Origin: VRUE01 sp963796705
GTDB lineage: Bacteria; Actinomycetota; Thermoleophilia; Solirubrobacterales; 70-9
Length of the DNA: 64,000 nt
NCBI GenBank assembly: GCA_963796705.1
Contig: CAWCMK010000003.1
Span: 62,001 to 126,000 of the forward strand
Direction of reading: 5' to 3'
This document shows, in pieces, positions 21,869 through 28,982 of this stretch (its first letter is position 1; each line of letters starts with the position of its first letter). The notes beneath the pieces were generated by a model. The model was not told the origin of the DNA. It did no database searches and worked only from the letters and a program-made list of their open reading frames with translations. Made by a program: the position numbers and the translations under genes.

Positions 21869-22439
21869 TGGCTCCTCCTTGCCGCGAGGGCGCCACCTGT
21901 AGCGGCTCCTCGGTTTCGATCTCTTCCTGAAGCTTTGCCCGGCAGCGGGCCAGCCGCGAGCGGACCGTCCCGACAGGGACCCGCAGGGCGGCGGCGATCT
22001 CCTCGTAGCTGAGTTCGGCCCAGGCGTAGAGGTAGAGCACCTCGCGGTGCTTTTGTGGGAGCGCCGCGAGGGAGCCGGCGAGGCGGGCCGCATCACTTTC
22101 TGCGTCGAGGCGGCGGTCGGGCTCCTCGCTCTGCGCCGCGAGCGGGTCGTTGCCGCTGCGCGCCAGGGCGCGCAGCTCGCGCCGCTCGCGGCGGCGCTTG
22201 CCGCGCATCAGGTTGGCGGCGATCCCGTAGAGCCAGGGGAGCGGTGCGCCGAAGGCCGGGTCGTAGGCGGTGCGCCGCCGATAGGCGAGGACGAAGGTCT
22301 CGGCCGCCAGTTCCTGGGCTGAGTCGGCGTCGAGGCGCCGGCGCAGATAGGCGTAGATGTCGTCGAAGTGGCGGTCGAAGAGCACCGCGACCGCCTCGCC
22401 GTCAAGGCCCTCGACCGCACTGGATCCGCTTTCGTCCAT
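21861..22439 (-). CDS. ECF-type RNA polymerase sigma factor
   Basis: Sigma-70 family protein of about 192 residues. Region 2 is AVLFDRHFDDIYAYLRRRLD through AETFVLAYRRR, and region 4 is LAALPQKHREVLYLYAWAEL through VPVGTVRSRLARCRAKL. There is no region 3, which defines the ECF group. The ATG at 22439 is preferred to the one at 22475: an ECF-type promoter (GGAAC, 15 bases, GTC) sits immediately upstream, and there is no ribosome site. This would make the message leaderless and self-activated. Its partner gene overlaps its 3' end. Confidence 0.85.
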   Translation of the reverse strand: MDESGSSAVEGLDGEAVAVLFDRHFDDIYAYLRRRLDADSAQELAAETFVLAYRRRTAYDPAFGAPLPWLYGIAANLMRGKRRRERRELRALARSGNDPLAAQSEEPDRRLDAESDAARLAGSLAALPQKHREVLYLYAWAELSYEEIAAALRVPVGTVRSRLARCRAKLQEEIETEEPLQVAPSRQGGANA

Positions 22440-22450
22440 CACCCGTATTT

Positions 22451-22473
22451 GACCGAAGCGGCGATTCGGTTCC
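22451..22473 (-). promoter_or_regulatory. ECF-type promoter before the sigma gene
   Basis: On the minus strand GGAAC (22473-22469) is separated by 15 bases from GTC (22453-22451). This is the usual -35/-10 form for ECF sigma factors and suggests autoregulation. Transcription would begin at about 22440, right at the chosen ATG. Confidence 0.4.
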
Positions 22474-22765
22474 ATTTAGATGAAGCAGAAGCGGATGTCG
22501 GCGCGCTCTGCGGCTGAGGCGGGCGGTGATGTCGCCGGGGGGCCCGAGCATTGCGGGGAGACTGGCGCAGGCGGTAGCGCCAGCCTGCCTTCGCTGATTG
22601 CGGCGGCGGCTCGCCCGCCGTCAAGAGACATAATTTCCGCCCGCTGCTCTGCTCCCGCTCGGCATCACCGGCTATCTCGCTCCATCGCTCTCGCGTCCGC
22701 GGCGGGCGGGCCGAGCGGAACCTGGGACGGTGCTGGGGCGGGCGAGTCCGCCGTTGGATCTTGCA

Positions 22766-22779
22766 GGTAGGTCGGCTGG
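22766..22779. repeat. GGTAGGTCGGCTGG motif, three copies (22766, 23914, 24022)
   Basis: The 14-base motif occurs at 22766-22779 and 24022-24035 on the plus strand, and inverted at 23914-23927. Two copies bracket the fn3-like secreted gene in inverted orientation. The third lies at the 3' side of the transposase remnant. The rest of 22480-22817 shows no gene. Confidence 0.55.
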
Positions 22780-22817
22780 GGGTGTGTCCAGGAAGTGCCG
22801 CGGGCGCGGTCGTCGGC

Positions 22818-23870
22818 TCAGCGATGGAGTTGCCGATAACGCCGCCGGTGGTGATGGGCTTTGAGGCACCGCAGGTGGCCGGCGACCATGCGGAGGTGGC
22901 GGTGCTTGGCGCAGCGGTGGGCTTGGTGGCGGATGTTCGGTGGCGCCCCCGGGTTGGGGCCGCAGCCGCTGCCGAAGGCGCAGGTGACCACGTGTTCGTC
23001 GCCGGGGGGCTGGCCCTTGAACTCTTGGGTGCGGAAGGAACGGTCAGGGCCGAAGACGGTCGGTTCTTCCCAGCGGATCGAGTCTTCGGTCTGTACCGCG
23101 TTTGCGGCGAGGACACGGAAGTGGTAGCTCGTGCCGGGTTCGAGCGTGACGCCGATTTCAGCCAGATCGAGGTGGAGCGGCATCGCGGCCGGCTCGATTT
23201 CGCATTCGCCACAGATCGAGCCGATCGGCAGGGCACTTTCTGAGCGTGTGCCCTGGCAGGCGCTGTAGCCCTGGTAGGGAGGCGGCGGACAGAGGATTTC
23301 GCTGGGGTATTCGCTGGGGTTCTTGACCAGCTGGAACTGGTAGAAGGCGTTGCGCCCACCGCGCGGTTCGATCGTCGCTTCGAGGGTCGCGTTGGTCGGG
23401 GTGACGTGCGTGACGGACTCGGAATCGATCCTGGGAGCGGCGAGTGTGGCGAAGGTCTGGTCGGGACCGGCTTCGGCGCCATCGGAATTGCTGGCGATGA
23501 CGGCGTAGTGGTATTCGGTGCCCGGTTCTAGGGTGAGGCCGGCGGCGTTCAGGTCGAGTGTCGCCGTCGCAGGACCGGAGGTGCTGGTTAGCTTGGCAGG
23601 TGGCGAGGGGAAGAGCGGGTCGTGGACGACTTCGCAGTTCAGGGGGTTGGCATTGCAGGGGGCGGCGAGGACGCGGAACCGGTATTCGGTTTGAAGGCCG
23701 CCGGGGTCGATCTGTGCTTCGAGGGTCGCGTCGGTCGCGGTGACGTTGGATACCGACTCCGATTCGACGGTCGAAGGCGCGGCGAGGGCGGTGGCCGGTG
23801 AGAGGGAGAGGGCTGCTAGGGCGAGTAGCGAGACGAGGACGAGGCGGATCTTACTGGCGCGGCTCCCCAC
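22818..23870 (-). CDS. secreted fn3-like protein with basic tail
   Basis: Exported protein of about 350 residues. GTG at 23870 is chosen because it gives a clean signal peptide (SKIRLVLVSLLALAALSLSP, then ATALA); ATG at 23960 would put 30 charged residues in front. Two fn3-like repeats follow: ATLEAQIDPGGLQTEYRFRV with PGTEYHYAVIASNS, and ATLEATIEPRGG with PGTSYHFRVLAANA. The second repeat has a long Cys-containing insert (GSICGECEIEP). The C-terminus is a His/Arg-rich tail (LKAHHHRRRYRQLHR) of the same kind as in the large operon proteins. Function unknown; probably cell-surface. Confidence 0.75.
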   Translation of the reverse strand: MGSRASKIRLVLVSLLALAALSLSPATALAAPSTVESESVSNVTATDATLEAQIDPGGLQTEYRFRVLAAPCNANPLNCEVVHDPLFPSPPAKLTSTSGPATATLDLNAAGLTLEPGTEYHYAVIASNSDGAEAGPDQTFATLAAPRIDSESVTHVTPTNATLEATIEPRGGRNAFYQFQLVKNPSEYPSEILCPPPPYQGYSACQGTRSESALPIGSICGECEIEPAAMPLHLDLAEIGVTLEPGTSYHFRVLAANAVQTEDSIRWEEPTVFGPDRSFRTQEFKGQPPGDEHVVTCAFGSGCGPNPGAPPNIRHQAHRCAKHRHLRMVAGHLRCLKAHHHRRRYRQLHR

Positions 23871-24086
23871 GGCTGAAGGGTAGCGCTGTGGCGGAGGGGT
23901 CAGAGCTTTGTCGCCAGCCGACCTACCTTGATTTTGGCGGCGTCGACGGGCGACCGTCAAGCGTTGGAGGGATGAAGCGGTACAGAATTTGACTGCCGGC
24001 GCTGGCGCCGCGGTTCTAGCGGGTAGGTCGGCTGGGTGGTGCGTGTCGGGGAATCAGCAGAGTGACTGGATGAGTAGTTCCACGGC

Positions 24087-24740
24087 TCAGGCCACGTAGT
24101 CGACCAGCGCCCGCGAGGAGCGCCCGAGCTGATGGTTGAGCGAGATCGCCGCAGCCAGCGCCAGGAGGCGGCTGGCGATGCGGGCCCGCAGCCCGCGAAG
24201 GGTGCGAGCGCCGTGGCGCTCGAGGCCGAGGATGTCCTTGGCGGTCCAGTAGATCGACTCGATCCGCTGGCGTAGCGGCGCGAGGTGGGGCCCGGCTTCG
24301 GGCTCGTCCTTGCGACGCGGGCGCACCACGGTGGCGCCCAGAGTGGCTGCCTCGGCTTCGAAGTCGGCGCCGGCATATCCCTTGTCGCCCAAGATGGTGA
24401 GCGGACCGCTGCGGTTGACCCGTCCCAGCAGCCGCAGGCAGACCTCGCGCTCGCCCTCCTTGGGCGAGGTCAGCGCCATCGCGCGTGGGGTCCCGTCGAG
24501 AGCCATGAGCGTGTGCAGGCGAAAGCCCCAGAAGTAGCGGGAATGCGAGGCGCAATAGCCGTAGTCGGCGGCGTCCGCGATCGCGCCGCCGAGGCTGCTG
24601 GCCCCGGCCCGCTTCACCGTCTCGCGCGAGCGGGCGCACTCGACCGGGGTGGAATCGACGAGCAGCAGGTCATCGTGCCAGCCGGGGCTCTGAGAGGCGA
24701 AGGCCGCGAACCCGCGGGGTCGAAGATGAAGGTCAGGCGG
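24087..24740 (-). pseudogene. IS982-like transposase remnant
   Basis: C-terminal two thirds of a DDE transposase. DLLLVDSTPVECARSRETVK contains the first Asp, TILGDKGYAGADFEAEA the second, and RQRIESIYWTAKDILGLERH the Glu. The ending ARIASRLLALAAAISLN is typical of IS982 relatives. An open frame starts only at GTG 24617, but the match runs up to about 24740, where the frame is lost and no N-terminal domain is found. Terminal inverted repeats were not identified. It is likely a dead insertion. The gap 24741-25100 shows nothing recognisable. Confidence 0.6.
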
Positions 24741-25100
24741 ACGGTCAGCGTGTGGCCCCGCTTGAGAGCCGCCCGGATCGCGCTGCCTGTGAGGAGGCCT
24801 CCCCCACCTCGAACAAATCTGCCGGATGCCTCGGGGCAGGGTATCCGGACCGAGACGTGGCCCTCCCCGTCAAGCGTGGCGCAGCTTTCAGGCGGAGCTG
24901 GGAGCCACTTGGGCCCGGAAAGTTAGAAGGAGGGATCGCACTCCGCCGGACCCCTGGCGGGGCTCAGGCAGTCAGGCAGTCCCATTGCCAGCCTCTCTGT
25001 GGTCGGCCTGGCAACTGATGCTCGGGCATCGACGCCGGGGCCGCGTCGGCCCCGGCGAGCCGCCCACCATTTTGCGCCGCGCACAGACCGATGGCGGCCC

Positions 25101-25718
25101 CTATTTCGGCCAGGGCATCGAGGCGAAGGGCTGCCGGTCGGCGTCGGCGATCCCCCACGGCGCGACGATCAGCAGTTTCCAGGCGCAGTTCGAGCGGCAC
25201 AGAAGAACCGCGGCCTCAGAGGACCGCTCAAAGGGGACGCCGTCGGGGCGCAAATGGCTGAATGTCCAGCGCTCATTGCAAAGGGCAAGACCGGCGGCGA
25301 CATAGACGTTCCTCGGCGCGATCCGCAGCCGGACCCTGCCCGCGGTCAGCTGGGCGAGGGTCGACCTGATGGCCTCCTGGCCGCGAACCGCGGTGACGTC
25401 GGGGGTGACGAAGCAACCGCCCGCGGCGAACATCGAGACGGCCCGGTCGAGTTGGGTGGCGCTGAGCGCCCCGGCGAAGGCGCGGGTCAGCTTCTGGGGA
25501 GCGTGCCCGATGAGCGGGGCGGAACGCGCCAATGGAGTGCGGGCCACGCGAAGCTGACCGGGACCCCTCGCCCCAGCCGAGAGGCTGCGCTCGCCCCGAC
25601 GGGGAGGCGAGCTGAGACCGTCCGCGATCGACGGAGAGCCGGGGCACGACCCCTGCCTCGAGCTGGCGCCCTTGCCGGAGAGCTCAGAGCGCGAGCCGCC
25701 GCCCGACACCGTCTCCAT
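25101..25718 (-). CDS. NTF2-like (SnoaL/DUF4440 type) protein
   Basis: Protein of about 205 residues. The C-terminal 120 residues form an NTF2-like cone: LTRAFAGALSATQLDRAVSM, then FAAGGCFVTPDVTAVRGQEA, IRSTLAQLTAG, and strands ending AAVLLCRSNCAWKLLIVAPW. The first 75 residues are basic and low in complexity. ATG at 25718 is preferred over 25880, since the upstream extension overlaps the neighbouring gene. The domain binds small molecules or serves as a polyketide-type isomerase in relatives; the specific role cannot be told. It sits 20 bases downstream of a secreted-protein gene on the same strand. Confidence 0.6.
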   Translation of the reverse strand: METVSGGGSRSELSGKGASSRQGSCPGSPSIADGLSSPPRRGERSLSAGARGPGQLRVARTPLARSAPLIGHAPQKLTRAFAGALSATQLDRAVSMFAAGGCFVTPDVTAVRGQEAIRSTLAQLTAGRVRLRIAPRNVYVAAGLALCNERWTFSHLRPDGVPFERSSEAAVLLCRSNCAWKLLIVAPWGIADADRQPFASMPWPK

Positions 25719-25738
25719 TCGTCCTCGGACTCTCGGTC

Positions 25739-26530
25739 TCAGGCCTTGGGTTGACAGTCGCTCACCAGGATGCCGCTGAGATCGGTGCCACCGGCAAAGT
25801 CGGCTTCGAACTGGTTGACGAAATGGCCGTCCGGACAATCGGCATTCAGATAGGAGTGCTGTCGGCCGTTGTAGGACCATCTGCGGTTGATCGTCAGGTG
25901 AAATCCCGTCAGCGAGCCGCTGCCACCGGCGATCTTCGGAACCGAGATCGAGATCCGGTAGCCGTATCGGCCGCTGTCCTTTGAGAGCTTGGCGACGACG
26001 ACGATTGCGGTCGGCGCCGGCACGTCGACGTAGGCGTAATAGAGCATCTCCGGATAACCGCCGCTACTCGGGCCGTTGAAGCCCAGCACCGGCCCCCGGG
26101 CGGTGAACGGGACCGATTCGGGGAATTCGACCTGAGCGCTGGCGGAGCCCTTTGCAAAGAGGGCCGGCCCGCAGGCCTTCATCGCCTGGGAGGGTGCGGT
26201 CGCTTCGATCCTCCCCGGCACGCAGCTCGGCAGCCCGGCGGAGTCAAACCGGAAATGTCTGTCGACCTGCAGATGGACGGTCTCAGCCGGCGGGATGTGG
26301 CTGCCGTCGGTGGTGGCGAGCGAGGCGCTTCCGTGGAAGCTGATCGGTGTCATCCTGTTCTTCGGCAGCGCCCTGGGGAGAAAGGCGTCTTCACCGTGAA
26401 ACACCAGGTCGCCGACACGAACGGTGATCGGGTGATCGGCGGCGGGGATCGCGGCAGCCGAGGCACAGCTCAGGGCAGCCGTCGCCAGGAGGGCGATGAT
26501 CGCCGTGGTTCTGCTTCGAGCTCGCTTCAT
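25739..26530 (-). CDS. secreted protein, single-unit relative of the beta-repeat family
   Basis: Exported protein of 263 residues with a signal peptide (TTAIIALLATAALSCASAAA). The mature part contains GLPSCVPGRIEATAPSQAMK, then ACGPALFAKGSASAQVEFPE. This resembles one copy of the Cys-...-C-P-...-G unit repeated in the large B-type proteins of this window. The C-terminus has two more Cys residues (LNADCPDGHF and LVSDCQPKA), which could form a disulfide. The start at 26530 is the natural ATG before the signal peptide. Function unknown. Confidence 0.7.
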   Translation of the reverse strand: MKRARSRTTAIIALLATAALSCASAAAIPAADHPITVRVGDLVFHGEDAFLPRALPKNRMTPISFHGSASLATTDGSHIPPAETVHLQVDRHFRFDSAGLPSCVPGRIEATAPSQAMKACGPALFAKGSASAQVEFPESVPFTARGPVLGFNGPSSGGYPEMLYYAYVDVPAPTAIVVVAKLSKDSGRYGYRISISVPKIAGGSGSLTGFHLTINRRWSYNGRQHSYLNADCPDGHFVNQFEADFAGGTDLSGILVSDCQPKA

Positions 26531-27056
26531 CTCCTGCCTCCATTTCTCGGATCGTTCTCGGGCATCCCGCGGCCCCTCGAGGCTGAGAGTTCGTCCCGCT
26601 CCTCATTCCCGAGCCGGTCCACCTGGCCTCGGCGCCGCGGCTGCGGGGATCGACCACGGCGCGAGGGCGGCCCAGCTACCTGACAGATGCTCAACACATA
26701 GATAGGAGGCTGGAGCAGGGAAAAGGATTCAGGCCGGGCGCCGGGAACCCCAGCCCCGCCGCAGCGAGGTGGCGGCGAGGGGCTGAGATCCATCCGAAAG
26801 GCACCTGGCGGTGGATCCACCCCTGCTTCACCCCTGCAGACGATCGAGCCCATGGTCGAGGACTTGCGAGAAATTTAGAGAGGACGCGTATGGTGGTTTC
26901 GCTGGCCCTGTATCGAACCAGTCAGCCACGGGCCACCAGATCACCAGCCCACCCGGACTTCCTCCAAGCGTCACCGCAGGTCGATCACGGGGGGACACAA
27001 CTTTCGCCTCGCGCGGCGGATCGCCGCGGAGCGCGCCACCAGAGAGGATCCAAGCA
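26531..27056. other. intergenic stretch
   Basis: Divergent gap between the secreted-protein gene (minus) and a small plus-strand gene. It should contain both promoters, but I found no site I would defend. A ribosome site (GAGAGGAT) stands before the ATG at 27057. Confidence 0.4.
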
Positions 27057-27236
27057 ATGCCAAAGATCATCGTCATGAGCACAGAGAGCGCCGAGCACGA
27101 GGGCACGATCACACTGCAGGAGGATGTCCAGCCGGCGCATCTGGCAAGCGATCATCACGCAGCCCAGCTGATCGAGCGGGTCGGCTGGGCGGTAAGCGAT
27201 GCAAAGAGCGCCGAAGGAACCAGCGCTGTGCAGTAG
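27057..27236 (+). CDS. small acidic protein of unknown function
   Basis: Open frame of 59 codons (MPKIIVMSTESAEHEGTITL, then QEDVQPAHLASDHHAAQLIE). It is supported by GAGAGGATCC about eight bases before the ATG and by a composition unlike shadow frames. No membrane segment or known motif. It may act as a small soluble regulator; this is a guess. Confidence 0.5.
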   Translation: MPKIIVMSTESAEHEGTITLQEDVQPAHLASDHHAAQLIERVGWAVSDAKSAEGTSAVQ

Positions 27237-27339
27237 AGCCTGCGGTGCCGGCGGCAGAGGCCGGGCAGATCCATAGCCCTCCGCAGCGCCTCGGCCCTCA
27301 AGTCCCTCCCGAGGGAACAGAGCGATCTCTCCGAGGGCA

Positions 27340-28644
27340 CTAAAACACGGTGAGCAGCGCCAGGGCGATCACCGAGATCGCGATCACGGCGAAGGCGATC
27401 CCAGTCGTCAGCCGGCCTGTGCGCCCAAGAGCATGAGCTCCCATCACCTCGTGGTTGCGACCGAGGGAGCGCAGAAAGGGAAGCAGAACGAGCAGCAGGA
27501 CCGCGTTCAGCGCCTGGGAGAGAAAGAGGATCGGGATCAGCGGCGCCCCCGGGATGAGGACCAGGACGACGGCGAGCGCCACCACGCAGCCATAGCTGAT
27601 GTAGAAGACCCGGGCCTCGGAAAAGCTGTCGTTGATGTCAGCTCTCCTGCCGAAGGTCTCCGAGACCGAGTAGGCGGTTGAGAGAGGAACGATCGCCGCC
27701 GCGAGCAGCGCGGCGCCGAGAAAACCGAGACCGAAGAGCGTCGCCGCCGTGTCGCCGGCCAGCGGTTCCAGGGCGAGAGCCGCATCGCCGGCCCCCTTGA
27801 TTTCAATCCCGTGCAGGTGCAGCGTCGCCGCGCATGCAACGACGACGAAGAAGCCGATCACGCCGGTCAGCGTGGCGCCGACGATCACGTCGATGCGCTC
27901 ATAGCGCAGGTCCTTGACGTTGATCCCCTTGTCGACCGCATAGGACTGGATGAAGGCGAGCCCCCAGGGTGCGAGCGTCGTGCCGACCGTCGCCACGGCG
28001 ACGAGCAGCGCCTCGCGGTTGAGGGGCAGGCTCGGCACGACCAGGCCCCTGGCGGCAGCACCCCAGTCCGGATGCGCGAGGACGCCCGAAATCACGTAGG
28101 CGACAAAGACCGAGCTGAGCGCCAGAAGCACGTGCTCGACGTAGCGAAAGGTCCCCCGCAGGACGAGCAGCGCGACCCCGAGCGCCGCGAGCGGCACGCT
28201 GACGTAGCGGCTGAGGCCCGCGAGCAGCTGCATGCCGGCCGCGACGCCGGCGAACTCCGCGCAGAGCGTCCCCGTGTTGGCAACCAGCAGGGCGCTGAGG
28301 GCGATCGTCGCCGCGCGGCCCCCGAAATGTTCACGGACCAGGGTCATCAGCCCCTTGCCGGTGACGATTCCCAGCCTGACGCCGAGCTCATGAAAGATGA
28401 TCAGCGCCACGGTCGAGAGCGCCAGCACCCAGAGCAACTCATATCCATACTTGGCGCCGAGAATCGAGTAGGTGGTGATCCCAGCGGGGTCATCGTCTGA
28501 GAGCCCGGCCAAAAGGCCGGGACCGATGACCGCCAGCAGCGCGGCGGCGCTGCCGGCGCGAAGCAGCCTTCGCCGACGCCGGACGATGTGCCAGTGCAGA
28601 TGGCGGCCGGGGGTGCGATGGGCGCGGGGTGACGGCGGGGGCAT
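27340..28644 (-). CDS. Nramp-family divalent metal transporter, noncanonical site
   Basis: Integral membrane protein of 434 residues with about eleven hydrophobic segments. The first helix carries LSDDDPAGITTYSILGAKYG in place of the usual DPGN. The sixth carries VGTTLAPWGLAFIQSYAV in place of the usual MPH. The overall fold clearly follows Nramp (family of MntH), but the metal-binding Asn and Met are absent. Manganese selectivity should therefore not be assumed; relatives with changed sites carry other divalent ions. The long basic N-terminus is cytoplasmic. No regulatory site was seen, and no partner gene overlaps. Confidence 0.8.
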   Translation of the reverse strand: MPPPSPRAHRTPGRHLHWHIVRRRRRLLRAGSAAALLAVIGPGLLAGLSDDDPAGITTYSILGAKYGYELLWVLALSTVALIIFHELGVRLGIVTGKGLMTLVREHFGGRAATIALSALLVANTGTLCAEFAGVAAGMQLLAGLSRYVSVPLAALGVALLVLRGTFRYVEHVLLALSSVFVAYVISGVLAHPDWGAAARGLVVPSLPLNREALLVAVATVGTTLAPWGLAFIQSYAVDKGINVKDLRYERIDVIVGATLTGVIGFFVVVACAATLHLHGIEIKGAGDAALALEPLAGDTAATLFGLGFLGAALLAAAIVPLSTAYSVSETFGRRADINDSFSEARVFYISYGCVVALAVVLVLIPGAPLIPILFLSQALNAVLLLVLLPFLRSLGRNHEVMGAHALGRTGRLTTGIAFAVIAISVIALALLTVF

Positions 28645-28982
28645 CAGCCGCTCAGCCTGACAGCGGGAGGAGATGCCGGGTTTGGCGTCCGGGGCAGGTC
28701 ATGCGTGGGCGCTGATGCTATTCGCGCCTCTGACGCCGGGCTCGATCCCGATCGTCGTCGTGCTTACCCCGCCTGCACTGAATGAACTCCGTGCCTCGAC
28801 ACTCCTCGTTCCCGCGGCGTCTGGTTATCCGGGCTGGCGGGCCGTCCGGGGGACGGCACCGAGACCGGTTGGTCTGGGTGGCAGATCCTGCCCCTCCCCG
28901 CGATGGAACTCGCGGCTCACTTCCGATCGCGTTTCCACGGTCTCCGTCGGGGCAGGCGTTGGTTCATGGAACCCGGGCCGAG
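28645..28982. other. intergenic stretch
   Basis: 338 bases between two minus-strand genes. No gene, repeat or convincing terminator was seen; it should contain the promoter of the Nramp gene. Confidence 0.4.

Noticed and set aside
22439..23482. 347-codon minus-strand frame in another phase
   Set aside because: Pro/Ser/Arg-rich product typical of an off-phase reading of the fn3-like gene.
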